Shown here one piece after another: positions 50,953-60,792 of a stretch of DNA of 64,000 nt (position 1 is the first letter of the stretch; each line of letters begins with the position of its first letter). A program made the position numbers and the translations under genes. The notes below the pieces were generated by a model. It was not told where the DNA came from, made no database searches, and worked only from the letters and a program-made list of their open reading frames with translations. This DNA is from Saccharomycopsis crataegensis (Eukaryota; Ascomycota; Saccharomycetes; Ascoideales; Saccharomycopsidaceae), in the NCBI RefSeq assembly GCF_037102585.1, contig NW_027043821.1:620001-684000 (forward strand), read 5' to 3'.

Positions 50953-50960
50953 TATATAAA
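50953..50960 (+). promoter_or_regulatory. TATA box of PIR gene B
   Basis: TATATAAA about 100 bp before the ATG at 51060. It argues for translation starting at 51060 and not at the upstream in-frame ATG 50832, which precedes the box. Confidence 0.6.
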
Positions 50961-51059
50961 CATCCAGGTATTCCATCTTCTGGCCATCAATCCAGCCATC
51001 TTATTTTGTTATACTCATCATCCTTGTTCTACACTTTCGTTTCTCTAATAATCCTTATC

Positions 51060-52094
51060 ATGTTGTCCAGATCTATTGTTTCCCTCGCTACCATCTCTTC
51101 CGTGTTGGCCGCCTACGTTCCTTCTGAACCATGGTCTACCTTGACCCCATCCGCTACCCTTAGTGGCGGTACTACTGACTACGACGGTACTTTCGGTATT
51201 GCCGTTGTCCCAATCACCGCTTCCTCCTCTGCTTCATCTTCCGTCGCTAAGAGAGACGTTGTCTCCCAAATTGGTGACGGTCAAATCCAAGCTACTACCG
51301 CCACCACTACTAGCCACGCCCAAGCCATTTCTCAAATCGGCGATGGTCAAATCCAAGCTTCTACTTCTACCGTGACTCCAAAGACTACCGCTCAAGCCAT
51401 CTCTCAAATCGGTGACGGTCAAATCCAAGCATCTACCTCTACTGCTGCTCCAAAGAGTACCGCTCAAGCCATCTCTCAAATCGGTGACGGTCAAATCCAA
51501 GCCTCTACTTCTACTGCTGCTCCAAAGAGCACTGCCCAAGCCATTTCTCAAATCGGCGATGGCCAAATCCAAGCCTCTACTGCCACCGCTTCTACTGCTC
51601 AAGCCATTTCTCAAATCAGTGACGGTCAAATCCAAGCCACTACTCTTACCACTAATGTTGCTTCTCAAATTACCGATGGCCAAATTCAAGCTACTACTTC
51701 CACTGCCTCTGGTGCCTCTCAAATCACTGATGGCCAAGTCCAAGCTTCTTCCACTGCCTCTGCCTCTGCCACTGCCTCATCTGATTCAGATGTTGTCGCT
51801 TGTAAGTCTGATGGTACTTTGCAATTGACTTTGGAAAAATCCATCTTGAAGGATGGTAATGGAAGAATCGGTTCTATTGTCGCTAACAGACAATTCCAAT
51901 TCGATGGTCCACCACCACAAGCCGGTGCTATCTACGCTGCCGGTTGGTCTATCTACGACGGTAACTTGGCCATTGGTGAAACCACCACTTTCTACCAATG
52001 TTTGTCCGGTACTTTCTACAACTTGTATGATGAATCTTTGGGTGCTCAATGTAAACCAGTCAACTTGCAAGTCACCGCTTTGGTTGATTGCTAA
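51060..52094 (+). CDS. PIR cell-wall protein B
   Basis: Second PIR protein, divergent from A. From ATG 51060 it has 344 residues: signal peptide '[18 protein letters not shown]', a pro-region matching gene A ('[14 protein letters not shown]'), Kex2 site KR, then eight [10 protein letters not shown]-type repeats (the last three diverge to [10 protein letters not shown] and SQITDGQ), followed by the four-cysteine C-terminal domain. The open frame extends 76 codons upstream of 51060, but that part includes the TATA box and has no signal sequence, so the shorter start is used. Codons are strongly biased toward the preferred set, fitting abundant wall proteins. The 3' 197 bp (51864-52060) is identical to gene A. 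Confidence 0.95.
   Translation: MLSRSIVSLATISSVLAAYVPSEPWSTLTPSATLSGGTTDYDGTFGIAVVPITASSSASSSVAKRDVVSQIGDGQIQATTATTTSHAQAISQIGDGQIQASTSTVTPKTTAQAISQIGDGQIQASTSTAAPKSTAQAISQIGDGQIQASTSTAAPKSTAQAISQIGDGQIQASTATASTAQAISQISDGQIQATTLTTNVASQITDGQIQATTSTASGASQITDGQVQASSTASASATASSDSDVVACKSDGTLQLTLEKSILKDGNGRIGSIVANRQFQFDGPPPQAGAIYAAGWSIYDGNLAIGETTTFYQCLSGTFYNLYDESLGAQCKPVNLQVTALVDC
51864..52060 (+). repeat. 197-bp block identical (inverted) to 49241-49437
   Basis: Both PIR genes share this stretch without a single difference, including all third positions, while the sequence on either side differs at several sites. It covers the C-terminal domain from '[10 protein letters not shown]' to 'GAQCKP'. 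As the genes are divergent, the two copies form an inverted repeat separated by about 2.4 kb. Confidence 0.95.
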
Positions 52095-53169
52095 ACCAAA
52101 AACATTCAAAAAATAAAACGTTGATCATTGCAGAATATTCTTACGAGTATTTTTTCTTTTCTTTCTTAATTCAAGGTCATTGGGCTGGTTGTTTCTTTCC
52201 TCATATCATTTAACGGTTTTTTTTTCATATTATATATCATTGCATTTTTAACGAATTAATTATTTATCTGTCATTTGTTGCCTTTGTAGTTTCATATCTA
52301 CTGGTCATATTTTTGCCTTCTTAGATTTCAATCTACCTGTCAGTTTTGACTTTGAAATATTATAGGGGGTGAGATTTTTCAAAGGAATGAAAATAAAAAA
52401 AAAATTAGCTCCGACGCACAGTGCCTGCAGAGGGTTGCATAGTTTGATAGAAGGAGCTGATCCCTTTTTTTTTTTTTTTTTGCGGTTCTGGGCAAAGCTT
52501 TTATTTTTAGGATATCCTACAGTTGATGTGAAAATATTATGGGAACGATAAGGACAGAATATTGGCTGTGTGTTTATGATAGAGTAAATGATCCTATTTT
52601 TTTTTTTTTTATTTTTTTAAGTTTTTTGATACCTTGGGCTCTCGTTGACTATGTTTGGGCATGATGTGATGTGATTTGTTTATGGTTCACAATATTTTTA
52701 GAAGAAAGGATAATTGAGTGGTGGAGTGACAATTATTATTGTGATTAAGTTTAGCAATTTCCGATTGGGTGATTATTTCAAAAATACACTTTTTTTTTTT
52801 GCGGTTGATTTGCCATGGCACAACTATTGTGGCAATGCTTTTTTGACTTGCCCCGTCCAATGATAAATAACGGTGGCAATGTGTTTATGCATTTTACCAT
52901 TAGTCAAATGACTTTTTTTTTTTTTTCTCATGGCGATGTTTGTGAATTTCACCCGATTCTTAGCATAACTTATTATAGCAATGTTTCTGGGAAATAATCG
53001 GTAGTGGGAGCGAGCGATCAAGTATAAGTAAGCATTATTACCATAGCCTGTTACTGGATAAGGCTTATTAATCAATGTATGTATCATTAAAGTGGATTGG
53101 CTTTTTAATATCACCTTCAAAATAACTTTGGCGCCGAGAAATATGTCCTTAAGCAGCAGGCACACGTTT

Positions 53170-53200
<31 letters not shown>

Positions 53201-53896
53201 CCAATGAATGATAAAAACGGGAGTCACGCACCCCGATAATAATAATATCTAGGGAAATAAAGATCAGGATCTGAAATTCGGGTGGCAAAGGATTCACATC
53301 CCTTTGTCTTGCCTTGTTAGGCGACACGGAAGCTTTAAAAAAAGATGCGGTTTATTTAGAGTTGGTAAGCAAGCAAAGCACCTATAACTATTTATGCCAT
53401 ACTGACGGTGTATTTATTATTTATTGTTGTCTTTGTAAGTTTTGTTTTGTTGTAAGTGAAGTGAAGGAAGCATGGCACCATTGCAATGGTATGTGAAACT
53501 GTATCGTTCCCTTTGTGATGTTTACGATCGTATACATTATTGATAAACTACAGGGTGGAACCTTACAAACAAACAAAATAATGATGGTCCACATCTCTGC
53601 AATAAAGGATTACTCCCCTCCCTCTAATCCACCACGGGGTATACACGATTAGCACATTGTTGTTTTCCTCTCTCCTAAACATCCTCCACAGATATTGATA
53701 TTCCGAATGCTTTTTATTCCAGTTCACGTGATAAAAAGACAGCGGCGGGGTTGATCACACATCCCCCTTTCGTTCTTTGTTGATTATCCTTCCCAACTAA
53801 CTTTCTTCTCTTCTTAAAAAAAAAAATATATTATCAAATAAAATAATTAAACGCAACAAAATACACTAAGTTAACAACGAAAAAAAAAAAAAAATC
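52095..53896. other. Convergent spacer between PIR gene B and eIF3l
   Basis: 1.8 kb without a supported gene. It holds T-runs (about 52468-52482, 52597-52609, 52791-52800, 52913-52926), a (CT)n tract at about 53175-53200, and A-runs beside the eIF3l stop (53881-53894). The minus-strand open frame over the CT tract is repeat-driven. Confidence 0.45.
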
Positions 53897-55597
53897 TCAT
53901 TTCTTGCTCTTCTTGGTCTTCTTATCCTTCTTTTCTTTACCAGTTTCCTCGATTCTGTCATTTCTGATGGCATCCTGGACAAAGTAGTTCTTAGAAGTGT
54001 TTCTGATGAACCAGTCACTGAACTTTCTGGCAACCTTCATTTCGATGATTTGGATCAAGTTGTCGTTGATGGTGATGTCAAAGTCGTAAACGTTAGATGA
54101 TTCACCATTGAGCAACCCGCTGGTAGCCCCAGGAAGTTGTTCTTCATCCTCACCGTTGGTGGCGGTCTTGACAGCGGCAGTTTCGGTCCATTTGATTTGG
54201 GTGTTGGTCAATTTGAAAGCCAACAACACTTCCTTCAATTCATCAAGGTTGTTGATCTTGGTGTCGTCACTTTCAAGGAAATTGAGGAGTTTTTGCAATT
54301 CCATACTACTGTACAAGTTCAAGTAAGTCTTCAACAAGTTGTTGTACACTGTGTTTTTAACGGTGACCATGAAGACTGATGAGTGCAAATGGATGGCGTC
54401 AATGTTCAATTCTGGTGAGTCGAAGCTTGGCAAAGAAATCGAGATGAATTTTGGTGACCCAAAGGCAAACAATTCCTCAATGGTTTTCAATGAGGCTTCA
54501 CCACCTTTGACAATCTTGGACAATTGTTCGGAGAATTTTTCCTTGAGGTTGTTGTGTAACACATCATCGATTCTGGTTGGGCACAATCCAATCAAGATGG
54601 TGAGTAACGCGTACATTTGTTCGGATTTCTTGGTGATCGCGTCATACTGACCAGACTTGCTGATGTTCTTGATTCTGGTGATGTAGAGCAAGATATGGGA
54701 GAAAGTCTTGATAGCGTCGGCGTAACGATGCATCATCAAGTAACAGAACCCTGCGTAGTAGTAGGTGGTGAAATGGGCGCCAGGAACTCTGGTCAAGAAA
54801 TTGGATTTCTTACTTAGTTCGATTTCTTCCATGGTTTTAAGGGCCAAGGTAAAGTCCCCCAACAAGGTATGGATTCTCAATAACCCGATTATCGAGAAGT
54901 ACCCCAAGTTTTTGTAAAGGGTCAATGATCCGTATGGACCAGCAATTTCTGAAATTTTTGATGGTGGCAAGTTGTTTCTTTGGGCGGTCAATTGTTCGTA
55001 GATCTTAGAGCGGCCAATCAACGAGTACAAAGCGTTCAACACCGAGTAAGAGCTCCAGATTTCCACGTGTTGTTGGAGGAAACTGAGTTCTGCGCTATCT
55101 TGTTCGGATAAGTTCTTCTTGTTGATCAATTTGGAACGGAACACTGAAAATTGGTTGAATTGGTAAATAAACTCGTCGACAATATCCCAAAGCCACTTGG
55201 CTGGCAATTCAAAAGTCACTGGCCCACCTTCATGGTTCAAGATCAAGTTGAATAAGTTACAATAGTTGTTGTAAGAGTTGGTACGGTGTTCCAAAGTAGG
55301 GCCCAATTTGGCGTAGATGTGACGGTAGTACACTTCGGAATACAACACCAAAAAGATCTGATCATTGTCGACCAATGGAGCCACCTCAGTGAGTGGGTCG
55401 GGCCATGCAGATTTGGTGTAGTATTTGTCGGTTAATTTGTTGAAGGTGTTTTCGTAGCATCCGTGCAACTCGTAGACATTGTTCTCGAGGAAGTGCTTGT
55501 AGAAAGTACGGATGAAGTCCTTGACTTGGTCAGGAATGGCTTGCTGGACAGAAGAAGCAGACCCAATGTCGCCAGATGGTTTGATGACGTCGGTCAT
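53897..55597 (-). CDS. Translation initiation factor eIF3 subunit L
   Basis: Non-core subunit of eIF3, which bridges mRNA and the 40S subunit in initiation; it pairs with eIF3k in organisms that have them. From ATG 55597 the protein is 566 residues, matching human eIF3l (564). Conserved blocks include 'NTFNKLTDKYYTKSAWPD', 'LYSEVYYRHIYAKLGPTLEHR', 'NYCNLFNLILNHEGGPV', 'LPAKWLWDIVDEFIYQF' and 'NLGYFSIIGLLRIHTLLGDF', then a PCI-type helical region and a Lys-rich tail ('GKEKKDKKTKK'). The frame is open 49 codons upstream but those lack conservation. S. cerevisiae has lost this gene, so its presence places the organism outside that lineage. Confidence 0.93.
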   Translation of the reverse strand: MTDVIKPSGDIGSASSVQQAIPDQVKDFIRTFYKHFLENNVYELHGCYENTFNKLTDKYYTKSAWPDPLTEVAPLVDNDQIFLVLYSEVYYRHIYAKLGPTLEHRTNSYNNYCNLFNLILNHEGGPVTFELPAKWLWDIVDEFIYQFNQFSVFRSKLINKKNLSEQDSAELSFLQQHVEIWSSYSVLNALYSLIGRSKIYEQLTAQRNNLPPSKISEIAGPYGSLTLYKNLGYFSIIGLLRIHTLLGDFTLALKTMEEIELSKKSNFLTRVPGAHFTTYYYAGFCYLMMHRYADAIKTFSHILLYITRIKNISKSGQYDAITKKSEQMYALLTILIGLCPTRIDDVLHNNLKEKFSEQLSKIVKGGEASLKTIEELFAFGSPKFISISLPSFDSPELNIDAIHLHSSVFMVTVKNTVYNNLLKTYLNLYSSMELQKLLNFLESDDTKINNLDELKEVLLAFKLTNTQIKWTETAAVKTATNGEDEEQLPGATSGLLNGESSNVYDFDITINDNLIQIIEMKVARKFSDWFIRNTSKNYFVQDAIRNDRIEETGKEKKDKKTKKSKK

Positions 55598-55843
55598 GAT
55601 GGGCGATTTATAGTCGAATTTATTAGATTTGATATAAATAACATAGATAAAATAGATGGAAGAATTTTTGGCAGCGACTGAAATTTTTTTGGGGGAATTT
55701 TTTTTTAACGTGGGTGTTTGGGTGTTGATCCCATACAAAAACAAAGGTTATGTTATATGTATTGATATCTCTGTCAGATAGCAGCACACTATTTGTCACA
55801 ATAATATTGAAGATTATTTATTATTATTTTGTGTATTATATCA
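55598..55843. promoter_or_regulatory. Short divergent promoter between eIF3l and the roadblock gene
   Basis: 246 bp between two divergent starts, AT-rich with T-runs at about 55697-55706. No specific site recognised. Confidence 0.4.
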
Positions 55844-56215
55844 ATGAATTGCCAGCTACCCCCAGAAGATATCCTCAAAAACCCCCAATTGACAGCGATC
55901 CTTCACTCGAATTTGGCAAAGGAAATCCACAAATACTCCGCTGTGGTATACACCACCACAGGTCAATTATTGTACGGTTGGGGAATTTCCGTTGAGAACT
56001 CTTCGGGGATCACAAATATCACCGTAGAAAATGCTGAAATATTGGTGAAGGGGAGTTTGAAAGTGTTGAATGCCAATCACCATCTCATGGCACTGATTGA
56101 CAATGAAGAAAATGACGATTTACGAATGGTAAGGACCAGTTATGGTAAGGGTAAAGAAATCATCATCATTCCCGGTGATGAGTTGGTAATTTCGGTGTTT
56201 GTTCTGAGAATTTGA
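55844..56215 (+). CDS. Roadblock/LC7 domain small protein
   Basis: A 123-residue protein, nearly all one domain. It resembles roadblock/LC7 folds: a helix ('NSNLAKEIHKYSAVVYTTTGQLLY'-like pattern with helix then strand), a central helix, then 'NDDLRMVRTSYGKGKEIIII' and 'DELVISVFVLRI', which line up with the 'LRIRSKKNEIMVAPD' and 'YFLIVIQ' strands of dynein light chain roadblock. Proteins of this fold serve dynein as light chains or form Ragulator/EGO scaffolds at the vacuole; I cannot decide between these. ATG 55844 ('MNCQLPPEDIL') is the only plausible start. S. cerevisiae has the fold only in small EGO proteins, so dynein assignment would be notable. Confidence 0.65.
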   Translation: MNCQLPPEDILKNPQLTAILHSNLAKEIHKYSAVVYTTTGQLLYGWGISVENSSGITNITVENAEILVKGSLKVLNANHHLMALIDNEENDDLRMVRTSYGKGKEIIIIPGDELVISVFVLRI

Positions 56216-56566
56216 GAAATTCCGATTTTGGATAGCGGTTTTGTAATGGCTTTGACAATTTATATTTGCGGTAAAACATATTGGTATCCTGTCTCAATTA
56301 GTACCACCTCTATGTCAAGTCAACCAATGCATATCATATTATATCAGTTGAATGAATATCAAGCTAATTAATATGAAACAAATCAATTGGCAAATCAATT
56401 GGCAGCCTGATGATACAAGGTTATTCTTTTTGCTATGATAAGGTAAAAACAATAATAAAGCAATCTGGTGATATTTTTTTTTTTTTTTTTGTTTTTTGAT
56501 AAATGGTTGAACTTATTATGTTAGATGGCCTCAGTTGCATGACAATAATATATTGACCTACACATA
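56216..56566. other. Spacer after the roadblock gene
   Basis: AT-rich with a T-run at about 56476-56490. A short direct repeat (AATCAATTGGC) occurs twice at about 56382-56402. No gene. Confidence 0.4.
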
Positions 56567-57040
56567 ATGTTCGGGTCACAAAATAACAATAATTATAGAC
56601 ATTACATTACCCATCAGAAACAATGTTCTGTTATTCCAAAATATAAATTAGATTTGTGTTTTCCAGAAGAATCCCCACCAAGGCTCATTGAATTCATGAA
56701 TGATTTTTGGAAGGGTCTCCAAGAATGGAATTATAAGATAGAATATTCGACCATCATCAACCTCAGAGAGAGATCTTCAGCACATACATTTTCAACAATC
56801 GATGATGCCAGAAGGAGATCCCTGATTGCTCTAACAATCGGTGTCAAAAAGGAGATCTTTGATTTCTCTAACAATTGGTGTCAAAAAAAGAGATCTTCAA
56901 TGGTGTCAACAAATGATTCTCTAAGAGGAATATTCAAGATATACGGTTTTAACAATCGATCTGGTCAAAGCTATTCGATGCAGACGGTTTTCGCACTTTT
57001 GTGGACTTTTCTAGGCTTCACGCGTACTATTTTGTATTGA
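56567..57040 (+). CDS. Doubtful small ORF with an internal tandem duplication
   Basis: A 157-residue open frame from a proper ATG, unlike any family I know. It is not low-complexity and has a slight amphipathic character ('LIEFMNDFWKGLQEWNYKIEY'). Residues about 85-108 are a tandem duplication of about 36 bp (GATTGCTCTAACAATCGG..., 56816-56888, copies differing by a few bases) encoding 'LIALTIGVKKEIF' and 'DFSNNWCQKKRS' in different frames. Such a frame-shifting duplication is more usual in decaying or noncoding DNA than in a conserved gene. It may be a relic or a chance ORF. Confidence 0.3.
   Translation: MFGSQNNNNYRHYITHQKQCSVIPKYKLDLCFPEESPPRLIEFMNDFWKGLQEWNYKIEYSTIINLRERSSAHTFSTIDDARRRSLIALTIGVKKEIFDFSNNWCQKKRSSMVSTNDSLRGIFKIYGFNNRSGQSYSMQTVFALLWTFLGFTRTILY
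56816..56888 (+). repeat. Imperfect tandem duplication of about 36 bp
   Basis: Two adjacent copies of a unit containing TCTAACAAT(C/T)GGTGTCAAAAA, the second ending AAAGAGATCT where the first has GGAGATCT. Lies inside the doubtful ORF at 56567-57040. Confidence 0.75.
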
Positions 57041-58442
57041 TGTTGATTCGTATACTTTTCTTTATTAAAATTTTTTTTTGCCGCGTATTCTTTTATTCCT
57101 GAAAGAATCAACTTAAATGAACAAAAAGCAATTGACTTGGCATACACGAGCTAATGAGCTGCCTGATGATCCAATAACCAAGCGATGTATAATGCTAATC
57201 GATCGAACAATTAGATGATGCATAATTTCGATTGATCGAAGGATTAGCAAATGTATATAATTATGAGCCTGATCGAAAGATTAACGGATCTAATAATTAC
57301 CTGATACGGTAATTATATACTCTAATTTAGATGATGGGATAAAAATATATTTACCATTTGGTAGACGATCATCCTATTTTCTGTATCATAAATACGCTTT
57401 GCAAATATGAAGGGAGATAGATACTGTTCATTTTCTTTCTTACTTACTTATTCTATTGATTCTTTCTTCACGCATTCGCTGTTGTTGATGAGCTTTTTGC
57501 TCCCGTTATCTTTATTGCCGAGTCCTCAATGTAGAATGACATTCCAAAATTGCAAAAAAGTTCGATGTTGTCTCATAATGTCTGAGACCATGTATGTCAT
57601 CGAAGTTGTCAAAATGCCTGTACAGTCGTCTAATTAAACCCGAAATATTCCTCAAGGGAACATTCGATGAGTGATGATGTTTTTGTTTTTGTTTGCTCGG
57701 TGTTTTTATGTACACAGATTTGACGTTGACGGGGTACGCAACGGTTTTTTTTTTTTTTTTTTGCAAGGAAATATCAATTTTTTTTTTTGAATACAATTAC
57801 TTGCGAGATCATGGATTGTACTGTGAGGCGAATTTTTGTCTGAATAACCATTGGTAATTAGTAGTTTTTACAGTTCAAAGCCTTCAATCGTCAACGGTCA
57901 AAAAAAAAAAAAAATGTAAAAACAGTTCTTCACTAATGATCAATAATATCCTGTTGTTGTTGTTTTTTCACAAAATCTCAGGTTTGTTTGCTTGTTTTGT
58001 TGTTTTTTTTGGAAGGGGCTTATTATTATAAGTATTCTTCTTTCGCTATTGTTTCGTATTAGTTCCTATTATTTCCCAGCGTCCCATCTTCGCTATTCCC
58101 CAGTATTGGTGCCAATTTCGCGTAATTAGTTTTGTTTGTTTTGGTCGCTGGCACCGAGTATGCATGCAGCCCACTACACGACGCACCGGCATGTCAACAT
58201 GTCAACATCGGGAAACCTCCAAAAGACTCATGGCAAGTACGATGCCTGCAAACCATCGATAATATATATAATACCCATCATGTCTCAGATTGTGAAACAT
58301 TTATTTAAATCCTCATCTTATCATTCCTCCAGATAGCTCATCAATCAATCATCAATCACATATTAATTTGCTAATTAAGCCTCAAAGACATTAAATAACT
58401 AATCAATCATACTTCTAATTAGCTAAATTACAATTCTCAATC
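57041..58442. other. Spacer upstream of the GPI wall-protein gene
   Basis: No supported gene. 57175-57290 carries three imperfect copies of a GATCGAAxxATTA motif, and 57292-57316 a perfect 9-bp hairpin (ATAATTACC, six-base loop, GGTAATTAT). A T-run lies at about 57746-57762. ORFs at 57407-57637 and 58136-58336 are without features. ATATATATAAT at about 58260-58270 is a candidate TATA region, about 180 bp before the ATG at 58443. Confidence 0.4.
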
Positions 58443-60410
58443 ATGAAATTCAATAATTACTTGCTAGCCTCGGTCCTTTCTGGATTGGTCCAATCTGCCG
58501 CAGTTTTCCCCACCCTTGAAGTCAGATCAAACCTCACCACAGACTCAACAACCACATCGTCGACATCTCTCCTGACCTTTGCTTACGGTAATTCCACCCT
58601 CGATTCGACATCATCAGCAGCAGCATCCTCATCCTCATCCTCATCATCTAGTAGTACTATCACTTCTTCCTCTGCTATTGAATTGGCTATTAATAACAAT
58701 GTGACTACAAATAGCACTACAGCCACCACTTCTTTCTCCGCCGTTGAATTGGCGGTTAATAATGCGATCACCAATAGTACCACGGCTGTCAGTTCAACCA
58801 CTTCTTCTGCAGCTACTGTTAGTAATGTGATCACAAACAGTACTACATCCGCTACCACTTCTTCCCCAATTGCTGCTGCTTATTACAATGTGATCTCCAA
58901 TAGTACTGCAGCCGCCAGTACCACCACCACTTCTTCTGCAGTTACTTCCAATAACAATGTGATCGCCAATAGTACTACTGTCGCTAGTACCACCGCCACT
59001 TCTTCTGCAGTTACTTCTGATAGCAATTTGATCGCCAATAGTACCGCAGCTTCCAGCAACATCACTTACTCTTACAATCTTAGAGCGGCTTCTACTACCC
59101 AGTACACCACCTTCACCTCCAGTGATTGCTCCAATGACCTTTGTACCACCGAAGTCAGCACCGCAATGTTGACCACCATGTTAGTCACTGAATCTGACGG
59201 AGATGAATATATTACTACCTGGGTTCCAATCTCTACTAGTTCTCCAAGTTACACTACCACTTCCCCAAGTGACGCCACAGAGTACACTACCTTCACTTCC
59301 AGCGAATGTTCCAATGGCATTTGTACCACTGAAGTCAGTACCGCGATGTTGACCACCATGGTAGTCACCGAATCTGATGGAGATGAATACATTACTACCT
59401 GGGTTCCAATTTCTACCAGCTCTCCAAGTGACACCACCGGTATCGCTATCCCAGTAACCACCACCGCCTCCAACGGCTCAGCTCTTGTCTCCACCTCCAT
59501 TGCTCCATTAATCACTGCTGCTCCTAATGTCACCGCTTCAATCAATGCCGACGACGTTGTTTCATCTCTCGTCACTTTGGTGGAATGTAATAATGGAGTT
59601 TGCTCGACCACCACCTCGGCCATCTGGTACTCTACCACTTTAATCACCGATTCCGACGGTGAAGTCGATGCTACTGTTTACTTGCCATGGCCAACTAACA
59701 CTTCTTCATCATCATCTTCTTCTTCTTCTTCTTCTTCTTTCCATGTTGTTGGTAATTATTGGAACTCGACCACCGAAGCATACACCACCATTCCTGTCAA
59801 TCAAACCACTATGGTCACTGCCTCCGCCACTACTTGGGTCGCCTTTACCACCTGTGATCTTGAAGGGTGTGTTACTGGTTCTAGTGCTACCGCTTCTGCC
59901 GTTTCCACTTTCCAAACCATTACACCATCCATCACCACTGCCGGTGCCAACAGTCCATTCACAGTAGTCAACCCCGTCAAATCAACCCTCAATGCCACCA
60001 CTTACGCCACTACCGAGGTCGTCGGTGCCTACATTAGTGGTAATTACACCAGTGCTTTCTACACCACTTACAGCACCACCCAGGCCGATAATATCACTTA
60101 TGTTCCAGTGTCTACCATTATCACACCATCGTCAATGGCCACTACCACTGTTCCAGGTGCTATTGGCGTCACAAATGCCAGTGCTGTTGCTGCCATCACT
60201 TCTCCAGCCAAGTCTACTATCGAAACCTCTTTCCTCCAACAGAGTTATACTCCACAAGCCACCCCAACTGCTCACCAATCGAGCTCGGCAAGCGTTTTCG
60301 CGGTCGCTAACTCCGGGGCCACTTTGAAGAATATCTTCAATGGTGGAATGATGACAAGATGGATTTTGAGCATCTTGTGTATCACACTCACAATCTTCTT
60401 GCTCTTGTAA
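58443..60410 (+). CDS. GPI-anchored, Ser/Thr-rich cell-wall protein
   Basis: A 655-residue secreted protein: signal peptide ('MKFNNYLLASVLSGLVQSAA'), a long Ser/Thr/Ala-rich stalk with many N-glycosylation sequons (repeated ANSTT/TNSTT units from about 90 to 210), two near-identical 60-residue repeats at about 215-335 with 'YTTFTSS(D/E)CSN', 'TEVSTAMLTTM' and 'TESDGDEYITTWVPISTSSPS', each with a paired cysteine, then further Thr-rich sequence. It ends with a hydrophobic segment ('RWILSILCITLTIFLLL') after 'LKNIFNGGM', the pattern of a GPI-attachment signal. It resembles Sed1/flocculin-type wall proteins. No ligand-binding domain is evident at the N terminus, so an adhesin role is possible but unproven. 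Confidence 0.85.
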   Translation: MKFNNYLLASVLSGLVQSAAVFPTLEVRSNLTTDSTTTSSTSLLTFAYGNSTLDSTSSAAASSSSSSSSSSTITSSSAIELAINNNVTTNSTTATTSFSAVELAVNNAITNSTTAVSSTTSSAATVSNVITNSTTSATTSSPIAAAYYNVISNSTAAASTTTTSSAVTSNNNVIANSTTVASTTATSSAVTSDSNLIANSTAASSNITYSYNLRAASTTQYTTFTSSDCSNDLCTTEVSTAMLTTMLVTESDGDEYITTWVPISTSSPSYTTTSPSDATEYTTFTSSECSNGICTTEVSTAMLTTMVVTESDGDEYITTWVPISTSSPSDTTGIAIPVTTTASNGSALVSTSIAPLITAAPNVTASINADDVVSSLVTLVECNNGVCSTTTSAIWYSTTLITDSDGEVDATVYLPWPTNTSSSSSSSSSSSSFHVVGNYWNSTTEAYTTIPVNQTTMVTASATTWVAFTTCDLEGCVTGSSATASAVSTFQTITPSITTAGANSPFTVVNPVKSTLNATTYATTEVVGAYISGNYTSAFYTTYSTTQADNITYVPVSTIITPSSMATTTVPGAIGVTNASAVAAITSPAKSTIETSFLQQSYTPQATPTAHQSSSASVFAVANSGATLKNIFNGGMMTRWILSILCITLTIFLLL

Positions 60411-60792
60411 GAAAACTATGTATATATACACACTTTGCTTTTTTTTTCAATTCTTGATTCTTTAGTTTACTTTATTATTTTCTATTGATTGATGTGTTGG
60501 ATATCCTTCCATCTATTTTAATTTTCCATCTTTCCCTTTTTGCCGGCTATTAATATAAATTTTTGTCTCTCCGTATTAAATGTTTATTGTATTAATAATT
60601 GTAATGTCCTCTATTAAATATTGATTGATACTTGTCATTATTATTGTGTCCTATTATTAGAATCTGGCTTCAGTTTTGCTTAGTTAGTTATTAACACTTG
60701 CGGTACGATATTTTTAGAAATTCCGGTGTACAGGCTAGCTATTAAAATTTATAATTCATGTGAACCTTTAGTAGACTTCTCCAAAAAGCTCT
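60411..60792. terminator. Convergent 3' regions
   Basis: AT-rich spacer between two genes that both end here. It includes a T-run at about 60439-60448, and TATTAAT/ATTATT-rich 3' end sequence. No gene. Confidence 0.45.

Larger units (their letters stand above)
50038..51059. promoter_or_regulatory. Divergent promoter region of the PIR pair
   Basis: 1.0 kb shared by the two PIR genes, with TATA boxes at each end (50162-50168 toward gene A; 50953-50960 toward gene B). The middle is locally GC-richer than most spacers here. Coordinated expression of the pair is inferred, not shown. Confidence 0.5.

Noticed and set aside
50832-51059. Upstream in-frame start for PIR gene B
   Set aside because: It would place 76 residues before the signal peptide and precedes the TATA box.
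52824-53327. A 167-codon minus-strand frame
   Set aside because: A substantial part is the translated (CT)n tract (Arg-Glu repeats) and the remainder shows no conserved pattern.
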